NCBI GenBank assembly: GCA_902168115.1
Contig: CABHPB010000014.1
Span: forward strand, 56,271-120,270
Origin: an uncultured Methylopila sp.
Lineage (GTDB): Bacteria; Pseudomonadota; Alphaproteobacteria; Rhizobiales; Methylopilaceae
Length of the DNA stretch: 64,000 nt
Direction: 5' to 3'
The notes beneath the pieces are model-generated. The model saw only the letters and a program-made list of their open reading frames with translations. It was not told the origin of the DNA and ran no database searches. The number at the start of each line of letters is the position of its first letter. Position 1 is the stretch's first letter. Made by a program: the position numbers and the translations under genes. Below, one piece after another: positions 1 to 8,859 of the stretch.

Positions 1-120
1 GCTTCCGTCGTTTCGACGGTCCGCCGTGGAGGGCGCGAACGCCCCCGCCGCATCGCCCTTGACCCGGTGCTTGCGGTCGTCCCGTCGATCAAGCGCCGTC
101 GCCCTGCTCCCGTCGCTCAT
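1..120 (-). CDS. Possible small hydrophilic protein, 3' end outside window
   Basis: A frame starts at an ATG at 118-120 and stays open for 40 codons to the window edge. A GGAG sits about 8 bases upstream of the start. The product is Asp/Arg-rich with no membrane segment, in the style of the other tiny hydrophilic proteins at 5.5-7.6 kb. No family is recognised. Being short, incomplete and in GC-rich DNA, it could be chance. Confidence 0.35.
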   Translation of the reverse strand, partial: MSDGSRATALDRRDDRKHRVKGDAAGAFAPSTADRRNDGS

Positions 121-200
121 GTCGCTGCTCCGACTGGTTGTCGTATGCTGGACTAAGCGATGGCTCGGGCATTGGTTCCGGATCGTCCGCCGGCGCCGCG

Positions 201-377
201 CTACTCGGACGTCGCGAGGTAGATGAGCGCCTGGCCCATGTCGGCCGCCTCCTGAAGCTCGAGGCGCGCCGTCACGACGGCGCCGTCGGCCGTGGCGATG
301 GACAGGTGAAAGCCTTCGCCTTCGCGGCGGACGTTCCAGCGCGGGAGATCCATGTCCGTGTCCTGCAGGTCCTGCAT
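201..377 (-). CDS. Small hypothetical protein (58 aa)
   Basis: The start was placed at the ATG at 375-377 because AGGAGG lies 6 bases upstream, better than the longer frame from 404. The product is acidic, about 58 residues, with alternating hydrophobic residues that suggest a small beta-rich fold followed by a helix; there is no signal peptide. No family is recognised. It is convergent with nothing obvious and precedes a possible small-gene start at 120 on the same strand. Confidence 0.6.
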   Translation of the reverse strand: MQDLQDTDMDLPRWNVRREGEGFHLSIATADGAVVTARLELQEAADMGQALIYLATSE

Positions 378-542
378 CGGTCGCCTCCTGGAATTGCGCG
401 GCATCGCTGCCTGAGAACGCGCAAATTCGTCGCGCGGATGACTTCCGCCGCCGCTGACCGCCGCCAGGATTAACGATTGATCTACCGCCAGGAACAGAAC
501 GACGAGTCACGTCCTGCGCGGCGGCGAAGACGACTGTGTTGT

Positions 543-567
543 GGAACGAAAGCGGCCTTCGGGCGCT
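543..567 (+). promoter_or_regulatory. Weak EcfG-like promoter candidate for a short transcript
   Basis: GGAAC at 543-547 is followed 16 bases later by CGCT at 564-567. The EcfG consensus as I recall it is GGAAC-N16/17-CGTT, so the -10 differs at one position. It lies about 50 bases ahead of the terminator at 616-645, with no credible coding frame between them. The 405-753 gap holds nothing else I can support. Confidence 0.25.
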
Positions 568-615
568 TGGCTCTACGGCTCGCTTTGCCCCCCGATCGCG
601 AGCCCATCGCAGTCT

Positions 616-645
616 GGCCCGGCGCTGAATGCGTCGGGCCTTTTT
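616..645 (+). terminator. Intrinsic terminator, + strand
   Basis: A 10-bp stem with one G-T wobble (GGCCCGGCGC / GCGTCGGGCC) and a short loop is followed by TTTTT. The T-run is on the + strand only, so it does not end the kinase gene at 754. Because no + strand gene lies upstream, it implies a short untranslated transcript or the end of something unrecognised. Confidence 0.6.
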
Positions 646-753
646 CCATCAGGGCCGCAGGGTCGGGGAGCGAAGGAGAGCGCCCGCCGCCAGCCGGGAC
701 AGGCAACGGCTTCTCATTTGCCATGCGGCAGGATCGGCGCGCCTGCAGGCGGG

Positions 754-3003
754 CTAGGCTGCGGCCCTGGACGCGGCCGCTGCGATGGCGGAACCGAGGG
801 CGGTCCCGGTGAACGGCTTGTCGAGCTTGGCCAGCCCCTCCGTCTCCCCGGTCAAGAGCTGAGCGTATCCGGTCACGAGCAGCGCCGGCATGCCGGGCCG
901 GATCGCCCGGACGCGCTGGATCAGCTCGACGCCGGTCAGCCGCGGCATGGCGAGGTCCGTCACGAGCATGTCGAACGCCTGCTCGCCGTCTTCCAGAATG
1001 CCGAGCGCCGCCTGCGGATCGGTGGTCCAGCGCACCAGATGTCCGAGATCGATCAGCATGGCGACGGTGCTCTCCAGCACCACCGCGTCGTCGTCGACCG
1101 CGAGGATCCGAAGCGGTTTCGTGAGGACGCCGACGACGGGCGCATCGGACAGACCGGCGCCCGACGCCGCCCGGGCTTCCGGCAGCCAGATCTCCGCGGT
1201 CGTTCCCACGCCCTTCGTGCTCGTCAGGACGAGCCGGCCGCTCGACTGCTCCGCGAGGCCGTGAACCATCGAGAGACCGAGGCCGGTCCCCTTCCCCATC
1301 GGCTTGGTGGTGTAGAACGGCTCGCGGGCCCGCTCGAGCGTCTGCTTGTCCATCCCGTGCCCGGCGTCGACCACCGACAGCACGACGAAGCCTGCGGCGG
1401 GGTCGCCGTCGACGTCGCGCCGCGCCGAGATCGTGATCGCGCCGCCCTCGGGCATCGCGTCGCGCGCGTTTACGCAGAGATTGAGCACCGCGAGTTCAAG
1501 CTGATTTGGATCCACCAGCGCCGTCGGAAGACCGGGCGGGAACTCGAGCCGGATGTCGACGCTCGGATCGATGGCGCGTCGGAGCAGCTCGGCCATGCCG
1601 TTGACGAGCGCAGCGATGTCGACGCTCGCCGGCTTCAGCTCCTGCCGGCGCGCGAAGGCGAGCATGCGTTGCGTCAGCACCGCGCCGCGCTGGGCCGCCT
1701 GGAACGCGTTGTCGACCAGTCGCTGGAGCTTCGGATCGTCGGGCGCCCGCTTGCGCAGCAGCTCCATGCTGCCCATGACGATCGTGAGCAGGTTGTTGAA
1801 GTCGTGCGCGACGCCGCCGGTGAGCTGCCCGAGCGCCTCCATCTTCTGCGACTGGGCGAGAGCCTCCTGGGTCGCCTGCAGCGCTTCCTGGGCGAGTTTC
1901 CGCTCGGTGACGTCGCGGGTGATCTTGGCGAAGCCGACGAGATGGCCGGCGTCGTCGCGGATCGCGTCGATCACCACGTTCGCCCAGAACAGCGTGCCGT
2001 CCTTGCGCACCCTCCAGGCTTCGGCCTCGAAGTTGCCGATCTCCGCGGCGACGTGCAGCGCCCGCTCGGGTTTGCCCGCCGCGCGGTCGTCCTCGGTGTA
2101 GAACCGCGAGATGTGCGAGCCGACGATCTCGTCGGCCGAGTAGCCCTTGATGCGCTCGGCGCCGGCGTTCCAGGTCGCGACCCGCCCCTGCGGGTCGAGC
2201 ATGAAGATCGCGTAGTCCGTCACGCTCCGCAGGAAGAGGCGGAACTTCTCCTCGCTGATCCTCAGCGCTTGCGCTTCGCGGGCCGACGTCAGCGCCATCC
2301 GGCGATCGAACATCGCCGCGACGAGCGCGAGAAGCAGGATGAAGAACGTCGCGGCGGCGACCGCGAGCGCGAGCGTCGTCTGGTCGATGCCGCCGCCATG
2401 CGCATGGCCGGAGTCGCCGGTTCCAAACCGCGCGCCCGCCATCGCGGCGTAATGCATGCCCGACACGGCGAGCCCCATCGCGACCGCGGCGACGGCGCGC
2501 TGCGCCGGACCGGCGCGCCGGAACGCGAGCCAGAGCGCAATGGTCGAGGCGCCCAGCGCGATGAGGACCGCCGCCGCCGTCCAGCCGGGCGCGTAGCTGA
2601 TCGGGGCAGGCATCCGCATGGCCGCCATGCCGAGGTAGTGCATGGCGATGATGCTGACGCCGGTGACCGGGCCGCAGATCGCCAGCGACAGCGGGCTCGA
2701 GTCCCCGCGCCTCAGGACGGCGAAGGCGGCCCCCGTCACCAGAATGGGAACGACCAGCGACAGCAGCGTGAGCCAGAGGTCGTAGCCGATCGACATGCCG
2801 GGCAGCGTGAAGGCCAGCATGCCGATGAAATGCATCGACCAGATGCCGCCGCCCATCGTGACGGCTGCGGCGCCGAGCCAGGCGAAGGAGCGCCATCCGC
2901 GCGCCGCCTGAGCGCGGCCGACCAGATCGAGAGCGGTGTAGGAAGCGATCGTCGCAATCACGATCGAAAGCGCGACGAGCGCGAGGTTGTGGGTTCCTGT
3001 CAT
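754..3003 (-). CDS. MHYT-domain hybrid sensor histidine kinase
   Basis: A 749-residue membrane sensor kinase. The N-terminus is an MHYT domain of about seven membrane helices with three copies of the motif: MHFIGM (57-62), MHYLGM (121-126) and MHYAAM (183-188). The MHYT family has been proposed to bind metal and sense oxygen, CO or NO. A PAS domain follows (about 255-365), then HisKA with phospho-His400 in GGVAHDFNN, and an ATPase domain with N-box NARDAMP (512-518) and GTGLGLS. The C-terminal receiver (about 630-745) has phospho-Asp683 in VTDLAMP. No output domain is present, so the receiver probably relays phosphate or tunes the kinase. It stands alone, with no adjacent regulator gene. Confidence 0.93.
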   Translation of the reverse strand: MTGTHNLALVALSIVIATIASYTALDLVGRAQAARGWRSFAWLGAAAVTMGGGIWSMHFIGMLAFTLPGMSIGYDLWLTLLSLVVPILVTGAAFAVLRRGDSSPLSLAICGPVTGVSIIAMHYLGMAAMRMPAPISYAPGWTAAAVLIALGASTIALWLAFRRAGPAQRAVAAVAMGLAVSGMHYAAMAGARFGTGDSGHAHGGGIDQTTLALAVAAATFFILLLALVAAMFDRRMALTSAREAQALRISEEKFRLFLRSVTDYAIFMLDPQGRVATWNAGAERIKGYSADEIVGSHISRFYTEDDRAAGKPERALHVAAEIGNFEAEAWRVRKDGTLFWANVVIDAIRDDAGHLVGFAKITRDVTERKLAQEALQATQEALAQSQKMEALGQLTGGVAHDFNNLLTIVMGSMELLRKRAPDDPKLQRLVDNAFQAAQRGAVLTQRMLAFARRQELKPASVDIAALVNGMAELLRRAIDPSVDIRLEFPPGLPTALVDPNQLELAVLNLCVNARDAMPEGGAITISARRDVDGDPAAGFVVLSVVDAGHGMDKQTLERAREPFYTTKPMGKGTGLGLSMVHGLAEQSSGRLVLTSTKGVGTTAEIWLPEARAASGAGLSDAPVVGVLTKPLRILAVDDDAVVLESTVAMLIDLGHLVRWTTDPQAALGILEDGEQAFDMLVTDLAMPRLTGVELIQRVRAIRPGMPALLVTGYAQLLTGETEGLAKLDKPFTGTALGSAIAAAASRAAA

Positions 3004-3215
3004 CGGTGGATTGCGAACGACTCGACCTCGCGCGTCGCGGGGTCTTCTACCTGAGTCTGATTATATGCAGCCCTTCACGCCCGCCATGTCGACCGACCGG
3101 TTTCTCCGGTCTGCGAACAGCTTTGGAGCTGTGGCGCGCCCGATCGCCCGGACGCGTCGCAGGTTTGGAGGGCGCCCTGTCGGCGCCCGCTTCCGGCGCG
3201 TCCAGCGCTTCCGCG

Positions 3216-5297
3216 TCACGCCAGCGTGCGGACGTTCGGCTCGCGGTCCCAGTAGCGCTTCTTCGCCGCCTCGACGAAGCCCTTGAGATCGACGACGCCC
3301 TCGTCCGGCTCGACGCCCGCCTTGTCGAGCAGCGGCTTGGCGTCGGCGTTGTGGCCGATCGCCTTCAGATGTCCGAAGGCGTCCATCACCCACTGGACCG
3401 CCGCGCCCTCCCTGGCCAGCTTCGCCGCCGCCTCGGCCGACAGGATGACCGCGCAGGCGTCGACCGTGACGGACGGCTGCCCGAACAGCTGGGCGTCGGC
3501 CTCGATCGCCGAGCCGTCCGACAGGGGCACCTGCCCGACCTTCGGCGCGATCAGCATCGGGTGGCCGCCGGCCGCCTTGACGCCCTCCTTCACCGATTTG
3601 AGCTCGGCGGCGTCCGTGCCGTCCGCAAACAGGATGCCCACCGTCCGGCCCTCGAGCGTATGCTTTTCGAGCGGCCCGCGGATGATCCGCAGCGCCGGGG
3701 ACGGCTCCATGTCGATCGGAGCGACCTTCGCCGCGGACGCCTTCGGAAGCTCCATGGCCAGCCCGTCCGCCACCCGGCGCGCCAGCTCCTCGTCGACGTT
3801 GCGAAGGTTCGCCATCATCGTGAGCCTGATGTGCGGCAGCGAGACCTTGCTGAGCTCGAAAACGAAGGCCGACGCGATATGCGCCTGCTCGGCCGGGTCC
3901 ATGGAGCGCCAGAACAGGCGCGCCTGGCTGTAGTGGTCGGCGAAGCTTTCGGCGCGGATGCGCAGCTTCTGGCCTCCCTCTTCGGCCGGGAATGTCCTGA
4001 AGCCGTTCTCGGGGTCCTCGCGCGGACCGCCGATCTCGCCTGCGAGATGCAGCGAGTTCGGCTCGTAGTTCGCGCGGCCCTTTGGGGCGTGCATCTGCAT
4101 GTGGCCGTCGCGCTGCATGTTCTGGAACGGGCACCCGCCCTCGCGCCCCTTCGCCTGATTGACCGGGATCTGGTGCCAGTTGGTCGAGCCCAGCCGCTTG
4201 ATCTGCGTGTCCTGGTACGAGAACAGCCGGCCCTGCAGCAGAGGATCGTTGGAGTGGTCGATGCCCGGCACCAGATGGCTCGGGCAGAACGCGACCTGCT
4301 CGGTCTCGGCGAAGAAGTTGTCGGGATAGCGATCGAGCACGAGCTTGCCGACGACGCGGACCGGCAGGACCTCCTCCGGGATGATCTTGGTCGCGTCGAG
4401 CACGTCATAGGGCTGGCTGTTCGCGAACTCCTCGTCGAACAGCTGAACGCCCAGATCCCATTCGGGATAGTCGCCGCGCCCGATCCGCTCGAACAGGTCG
4501 CGGCGCTGGTAGTCGGGATCGGCGCCGGCCGTCTTGACGGTCTCGTCCCAGATCGACGAGGCCAGGCCCGCCTTCGGCTTCCAGTGGAACTTGACGAAGG
4601 TGCTCTTCCCGGCCTTGTCGACGAAACGGAAGGTGTGGATGCCGAACCCTTCCATGGTCGCGAAGCTCTTCGGGAGGGTTCGGTCCGACATCGCCCACAT
4701 GATCATGTGGGTGGATTCCGGCATCAGGCTGATGAAGTCCCAGAAGGTGTCGTGCGCCGTGGCGGCCTGCGGGTAGCCTCGATCCGCCTCCATCTTGGCG
4801 GCGTGGACGAGGTCCGGAAACTTCATCGCGTCCTGGATGAAGAAGACCGGGATGTTGTTGCCGACGAGGTCCCAGTTGCCCTCGCGGGTGTAGAACTTTA
4901 CGGCGAAGCCGCGCACGTCGCGCGGCGTGTCGACCGAGCCCGCGCCGCCGGCCACGGTGGAGAAGCGGACGAAGACGTCGGTCCGCTGGCCCTTTTTCTG
5001 GAACAGGTCGGCGCGCGTGACGTCGGCGAGGCTGTCAGTGCACTCGAAGTAGCCGTGCGCGGCGCTTCCGCGCGCATGGACGATGCGCTCCGGGATCCGC
5101 TCATGGTCGAAGTGGTTGATCTTCTCGCGATAGACCTCGTCCTCCAGCAGCACGGGGCCCCGTTCGCCCACCTTCAGCTGGTTCTGGTTGTCGCTGACGG
5201 GCGTGCCGTGGTTCGTGGTGAGGACCGGATGATCTGCGTCCGTGACCTGGTGGGTCTCGCCGCCGTTGGCGATGTCGCGTGATGCTTTTTTGGCCAT
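3216..5297 (-). CDS. katE: Large-subunit catalase, HPII/KatE type
   Basis: A 693-residue heme catalase that converts hydrogen peroxide to water and oxygen. The active-site signature [15 protein letters not shown] carries catalytic His74. Asn147 lies in GNNIPVFF, and the proximal heme ligand is Tyr360 in [10 protein letters not shown]. The C-terminal 160 residues form the flavodoxin/DJ-1-like domain found only in large-subunit (clade 2) catalases; E. coli HPII is 753 residues. There is no signal peptide, so it is cytoplasmic. An EcfG-type promoter at 5324-5348 lies just upstream, which fits katE being a classic general-stress gene. The next + strand gene (5494) is divergent and has a matching promoter. 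Confidence 0.97.
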   Translation of the reverse strand: MAKKASRDIANGGETHQVTDADHPVLTTNHGTPVSDNQNQLKVGERGPVLLEDEVYREKINHFDHERIPERIVHARGSAAHGYFECTDSLADVTRADLFQKKGQRTDVFVRFSTVAGGAGSVDTPRDVRGFAVKFYTREGNWDLVGNNIPVFFIQDAMKFPDLVHAAKMEADRGYPQAATAHDTFWDFISLMPESTHMIMWAMSDRTLPKSFATMEGFGIHTFRFVDKAGKSTFVKFHWKPKAGLASSIWDETVKTAGADPDYQRRDLFERIGRGDYPEWDLGVQLFDEEFANSQPYDVLDATKIIPEEVLPVRVVGKLVLDRYPDNFFAETEQVAFCPSHLVPGIDHSNDPLLQGRLFSYQDTQIKRLGSTNWHQIPVNQAKGREGGCPFQNMQRDGHMQMHAPKGRANYEPNSLHLAGEIGGPREDPENGFRTFPAEEGGQKLRIRAESFADHYSQARLFWRSMDPAEQAHIASAFVFELSKVSLPHIRLTMMANLRNVDEELARRVADGLAMELPKASAAKVAPIDMEPSPALRIIRGPLEKHTLEGRTVGILFADGTDAAELKSVKEGVKAAGGHPMLIAPKVGQVPLSDGSAIEADAQLFGQPSVTVDACAVILSAEAAAKLAREGAAVQWVMDAFGHLKAIGHNADAKPLLDKAGVEPDEGVVDLKGFVEAAKKRYWDREPNVRTLA

Positions 5298-5323
5298 GTC
5301 GTCCTCGCTAGACTCGAGGGCGC

Positions 5324-5348
5324 AACGACCGGGCCCTGAACTTGTTCC
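5324..5348 (-). promoter_or_regulatory. EcfG-type (general stress sigma factor) promoter for katE
   Basis: Read on the minus strand this is GGAAC, exactly 16 bases, then CGTT. That matches the EcfG/SigT promoter consensus of Alphaproteobacteria (GGAAC-N16/17-CGTT). The -10 is about 27 bases from the katE start codon. Confidence 0.75.
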
Positions 5349-5430
5349 AGCTCAAAACGGCGCGCGGAACGCGAGGCGCCGCAGCGCCGCCCGAGCCCTT
5401 CGGCGCCCCCGGCGGGGCGATGGATCGCCG

Positions 5431-5455
5431 GGAACGGCGTCCCTCAGGAGGCGTT
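5431..5455 (+). promoter_or_regulatory. EcfG-type promoter for the small gene at 5494
   Basis: GGAAC at 5431-5435, a 16-base spacer, then CGTT at 5452-5455, a perfect match to the EcfG consensus and the same geometry as the katE promoter on the other strand. The gene start is 39 bases downstream. Confidence 0.72.
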
Positions 5456-5493
5456 GCCTTCACGCGACGAGCCAAAACTTCGAGGTGAAACAC

Positions 5494-5808
5494 ATGAGCG
5501 ACGCCGCCACCCTGCTGATGATGCCCGACGGCGATACGCCCCGGTCGGCCGACTTCGCGGCGGGCGACGTGTTCGGGACGTTCGAGGCCGCGATACGGAC
5601 GGCGCATGAGCGCGTGGCCCCGACCGGGCCGCTCGTGCCATGGATCCTGTTCGGCGGCGCGATCATGGACCCGGCGCAGGTCATGGGGACCAACACGCCG
5701 CCGGCGCCCCTGAAGGTGGCGGAAGGCGCGGAGGTCAGCGACCGCCTCGACGCGGACCTCGAGAACACGTTTCCGGCGAGCGATCCGCCGGCGCGCACCG
5801 CGCCGTAG
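5494..5808 (+). CDS. Small stress-associated hypothetical protein (104 aa)
   Basis: The ATG at 5494 follows GAGGTG with 6-base spacing, and a perfect EcfG-type promoter sits upstream. The protein has a moderately hydrophobic middle (about 47-60) and ends in the motif DLENTFPASDPPARTAP. I recall similar D-L-x-x-TFPASDPP tails in many short uncharacterised proteins of Rhizobiales. The function is unknown. The promoter and divergent katE suggest general-stress control. Confidence 0.75.
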   Translation: MSDAATLLMMPDGDTPRSADFAAGDVFGTFEAAIRTAHERVAPTGPLVPWILFGGAIMDPAQVMGTNTPPAPLKVAEGAEVSDRLDADLENTFPASDPPARTAP

Positions 5809-5814
5809 CGGCTA

Positions 5815-6054
5815 CTACCGCGCGTCTTTCTCGCATTCGGTCAACACCGCCTGGGACATGCCCGCGCCAGCGCCTGAAGTCTGGCCCTGAGCCTTGGACC
5901 CGTCGACCTTCGAGCGCGCGTCCTGACAGAGACGGTTCATCGCCCGTTCGCTTTCCATGTGCATGTCTTTGGGAAAAACGAGGACATAGGCCAGCACGAC
6001 GAAGGGAATGACGAGGGCCAGCACGAAGAAGATCTTTCCGGCAGATTTCCCCAT
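5815..6054 (-). CDS. Small single-pass membrane protein (79 aa)
   Basis: The start was set at the ATG at 6052-6054 because GGAGA lies about 8 bases upstream. One strongly hydrophobic helix (about residues 8-27) is followed by a short soluble, Ser/Gly/Lys-rich tail with two cysteines. No family is recognised. A near-match EcfG promoter on this strand (GGAAA-N17-CGTT at 6098-6123) lies about 45 bases upstream; it is one base off in the -35. The gene converges tail to tail with the gene at 5494. Confidence 0.65.
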   Translation of the reverse strand: MGKSAGKIFFVLALVIPFVVLAYVLVFPKDMHMESERAMNRLCQDARSKVDGSKAQGQTSGAGAGMSQAVLTECEKDAR

Positions 6055-6283
6055 TCGCGTATCTCCGCCGCTGAGTCGGTCAGAACAGCCGATACGCAAC
6101 GGCTGCGGCCGCAGTTCATTTCCGGCGCCTTGATCATCGGCTCAGGAAGATCCGGATGAGAGACAGAGCGCCCTTCTATTCGCCCGCCTGGTTTGGACAC
6201 GGCAAAAGACATTGACCTAACGTATCGCGGCGCGTTCGGCGCCTTTTGCTTCCAGGAACGTTACGGTTTTGAGGAGGCATGCG

Positions 6284-6580
6284 ATGAAGACCGGAGACGC
6301 GTTCGGCGGCCCCGCGATCGGCGTCATGCCCTCGACCGACGACTTCGGTCTCGCAGGCGGCCAGAAGGCACGCGCCAGAAGACCAATTGGAACAGGAACG
6401 AATTTCTTGAACAGCGAAGCAACGCCGCTGCGACAGTACGGCGAGAAGAAGTCGCACCGTCAGGGGGACGAGACCACCCGGGCCGCGAAAGCGATCATCG
6501 AGCAGGAGCGGGCCGCCCGCGAAAAGAAGACCGAACGGCTGCGCAAACTGAGGCTGGAAAAAGACGCCCGTTCGGCCTGA
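6284..6580 (+). CDS. Small basic hydrophilic protein (98 aa)
   Basis: The ATG at 6284 follows GAGGAGG with 6-base spacing, which overrules the TTG at 6269. The C-terminal half is a highly charged Lys/Arg/Glu helix (about 60-98) that could form a coiled coil. There is no signal peptide, and no family is recognised. It is one of a run of tiny charged proteins next to katE. Confidence 0.65.
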   Translation: MKTGDAFGGPAIGVMPSTDDFGLAGGQKARARRPIGTGTNFLNSEATPLRQYGEKKSHRQGDETTRAAKAIIEQERAAREKKTERLRKLRLEKDARSA

Positions 6581-6608
6581 TCCCCGCGTGAGCGCGCCCG
6601 GCGGCGGT

Positions 6609-6800
6609 TCAGTCCCGCCGCTGCTTCGACTTCGGCGTCTCTTCGGCATGATCGGGATCGCCGCCGCCGGGCTCCGCCTCCTTGCGGGCCTTACGGTCCG
6701 TGGCGGCGGCCGCCTTGTCGCCGCCGCCCACCTCGACGCCGGCCTGTTCGTCGGGCTTCGATGTGTCGGAGCCGTAAACCGACCGCTGTTCCTTGGACAT
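6609..6800 (-). CDS. Very small hydrophilic protein (63 aa)
   Basis: The start is supported by AGGAGG 6 bases before the ATG at 6798-6800. The product is almost entirely charged or small residues (Lys, Glu, Asp, Gly, Ala) and is probably intrinsically disordered. I see similarity in style, not in alignable sequence, to the 7373 product. The function is unknown; a stress or desiccation role would be a guess from composition and neighbourhood only. Confidence 0.6.
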   Translation of the reverse strand: MSKEQRSVYGSDTSKPDEQAGVEVGGGDKAAAATDRKARKEAEPGGGDPDHAEETPKSKQRRD

Positions 6801-6926
6801 TGAGGGCCTCCTGACGCGTGCGGTCGCATCGATCCCGAGGCGACCGCTGTCTGGAGAAGCGAAAACGCCGGATATCGTTCCCTTGGGCCACGGTCGATCG
6901 CCGTCGCCCGGCGCGGGACGGTTCGC

Positions 6927-7196
6927 CTATCTCGGCGTCGATCGCAGCACGGAGCGAAGGATCACGGCGAGACGCACCACTTTCGGCGTGACGCCGCTGG
7001 CGACGAACACGATCTTGCCGCTCGGCTTTTCCCAAGCGTCGCGGCTCTCGCGATCGAGTTCGGGGCGGCGCATCCAGCCGAAGGTGGGCGCGAGGGACGA
7101 TCGGTTCTTCGTGATCGTCAATGTTGCGCGGCCCGTGAATGGGTAAGCGGCAAGATATCCTCTTGCGGCGCGGTCTGACCGCGGCCGCGAACTCAC
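6927..7196 (-). CDS. Doubtful small basic ORF or gene remnant
   Basis: An 89-codon frame from a GTG with no clear ribosome site. The last 50 codons (from about 7075) have the strong third-position G/C of real genes here and read like folded protein: an amphipathic stretch, then a hydrophobic segment near the C-terminus. The N-terminal part is Arg-rich and unconvincing. It may be the 3' part of a decayed gene. Confidence 0.3.
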   Translation of the reverse strand: MSSRPRSDRAARGYLAAYPFTGRATLTITKNRSSLAPTFGWMRRPELDRESRDAWEKPSGKIVFVASGVTPKVVRLAVILRSVLRSTPR

Positions 7197-7372
7197 CAGT
7201 GTTTCAGCCGTCGACGCTTCGGACGGGCCAAGCGCCGACGATCGGACGAATTGGAGCGCGCCTGCCGGACATCAACGCCGCGTCTGCCCGACGGAGATGG
7301 TCTCGACAAGGAACCATCGCATGAAGATTTCGCTTTCAGGAAGAGGAAGCTTTGAACAGCGCGGAGCCTAGC

Positions 7373-7642
7373 ATGACCGACACGATCCGTTTTCGATCCG
7401 ACGAGACGGGACGCCATGTGCGATCGAAGAGCCCCGTCGATGCGCCGGCCCAGGACCCGGAAATCGAGAAATATGACGAGCGACGTTCAGCCGATGGCGA
7501 CGAGCGCCGAAAGGCGTCGCGCGCGGACCGGCCGGGCGGGGACGGCGAACCGTCGACCGATGGCGAGAACCGCCACGAAAAGCGGCCCGAGGGCCCGTAC
7601 AAGGACCTTGCCGACGAGCGCAAACAGGGCGACTTGAAATAG
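7373..7642 (+). CDS. Small highly charged protein (89 aa)
   Basis: Two starts are possible: TTG at 7352 (after AGGAAGAGGAAG) or ATG at 7373 (after GGAG, 7 bases). I prefer the ATG. The product is nearly all Asp, Glu, Lys, Arg, Gly and Pro, with no hydrophobic core, so it is probably disordered. A GGAAC at 7310 followed after 16 bases by CGCT is a one-mismatch EcfG-like element 39 bases upstream of the ATG. The function is unknown. Confidence 0.6.
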   Translation: MTDTIRFRSDETGRHVRSKSPVDAPAQDPEIEKYDERRSADGDERRKASRADRPGGDGEPSTDGENRHEKRPEGPYKDLADERKQGDLK

Positions 7643-7815
7643 CCGCGAGCCGCGAGCCGCGGGGCGATGACTTCCGGAAAGCCAGCGGCCTGCGTGAACG
7701 CCCGCAAGCGGCAGCCGTGCGGCGACGGGGCGGCCGTCGTCGCGATGGTCGACGCGCTCGCGCGGCGCTTCGGCGCAATCGGCGCCCGCGATCGACGTCG
7801 TGGCCGCTCTAAAAT

Positions 7816-8859
7816 TTGATCGCCCCCAGTCTTTGTGAACGCGCCGCGGACGATAGGTCCTCCTCAAGGGCGCAGCGGCGGGGACGGCGGATACTCAATC
7901 GGGCGATACCCACAGCTGCGATCGTGAGCGCCGCCAGCGCGCTCGGCGCGTGCTCGGGCGTCCAGTCGGCGCTCGACCCGGCCGGCCACGAGGCGCGCGA
8001 GGTCGCGTCGCTGTTCTGGGTGATGGTCGTCGGCGCGGCGGTCGTCTGGACGGTCGTGATCGGCGTCGCGATCTACGCGACCCGACTACGGCCCGACCCG
8101 CACGAGGACATCGTCGGCCATCGCCTGATCCTGTGGGGCGGCGTCGCCTTCCCGACCGTCGTGCTGGCGGGTCTGCTCGTCTACGGGCTCGGTCTGATGC
8201 CGAAGCTGCGCGAGGCCGGCGAGGGCTTGAGGATCGACGTGTCCGGCGAGCAGTTCTGGTGGCGGGTCGCCTACCGTCCGAAGGAGGGCGAGCCGGTCCT
8301 CTCCGCCAACGAGATCCGCATCCCGGTCGGCGAGCGCGTCGAGTTCGCACTGACGAGCCCGGACGTCATCCACGCGTTCTGGATTCCCTCGCTCGGCGGC
8401 AAGGTGGACATGATCCCGGGCCGCGAGAACCGGCTGGTGCTGAAGGCCGAGAAGGCCGGCGTCTATCGCGGCGCCTGCACGGAGTTCTGCGGCGCGAGCC
8501 ATGCGCTCATGGCCTTCGACGTGATCGCGATGGACAAGCCCGCCTTCGAGGACTGGCTGGGAAGCCGCCCCGCGGATCCGGCCAGAGCCAAGGGCCGGGA
8601 CCTTTTCACGCTGCACGGCTGCGGCGCCTGTCACCGCGTCGGCGGGACGGAGGCGAAGGGCGAGGTCGGGCCAGAGCTCACCCGCTTCGGCCAGCGGAAA
8701 ACGGTCGGGGCCGGCCTCCTGCCGAACACGCCCGAAAACGTCGCCCGATTCATCCGCGAGACCGACGTGCTGAAGCCGCGTTCCAAGATGCCGGCCTATG
8801 GCGCGCTGTCGCCCGACGACGCGCTGGAGATCGCGCGCTGGCTGGGGAGCCTGAAGTGA
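7816..8859 (+). CDS. coxB: Cytochrome c oxidase subunit II with C-terminal cytochrome c (caa3 type)
   Basis: Accepts electrons from cytochrome c and passes them via the CuA centre to subunit I. Numbering is from the TTG at 7816. A lipobox-like LGAC (Cys46) is followed by two membrane helices (about 65-87 and 104-126) and a cupredoxin domain. The CuA ligands are His186, Cys221, Cys225, His229 and Met232 in CTEFCGASHALM. A C-terminal heme c domain carries CGACH (269-273), the mark of caa3-type oxidases. The start is uncertain: no ATG suits, and the choices are TTG 7816 or GTG 7924; only the former keeps the signal region. First gene of a five-gene overlapping operon. Confidence 0.95.
   Translation: MIAPSLCERAADDRSSSRAQRRGRRILNRAIPTAAIVSAASALGACSGVQSALDPAGHEAREVASLFWVMVVGAAVVWTVVIGVAIYATRLRPDPHEDIVGHRLILWGGVAFPTVVLAGLLVYGLGLMPKLREAGEGLRIDVSGEQFWWRVAYRPKEGEPVLSANEIRIPVGERVEFALTSPDVIHAFWIPSLGGKVDMIPGRENRLVLKAEKAGVYRGACTEFCGASHALMAFDVIAMDKPAFEDWLGSRPADPARAKGRDLFTLHGCGACHRVGGTEAKGEVGPELTRFGQRKTVGAGLLPNTPENVARFIRETDVLKPRSKMPAYGALSPDDALEIARWLGSLK

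Noticed and set aside
482..724. 80-codon minus-strand frame over the terminator at 616
   Set aside because: It runs through a perfect hairpin and is low-complexity basic sequence; no ribosome site.
541..3054. Long + strand frame of 837 codons opposite the MHYT kinase
   Set aside because: It is antisense to a kinase with complete motifs; its product is Arg/Ala/Gly-rich low-complexity sequence typical of GC-rich shadow frames.
3095..3111. Hairpin GACCGG-TTTCT-CCGGTC downstream of katE as a terminator
   Set aside because: The stem is only 6 bp and no T-run follows on either strand.
3006..5282. Long + strand frame of 758 codons opposite katE
   Set aside because: Antisense to an intact catalase; composition and lack of motifs mark it as a shadow.
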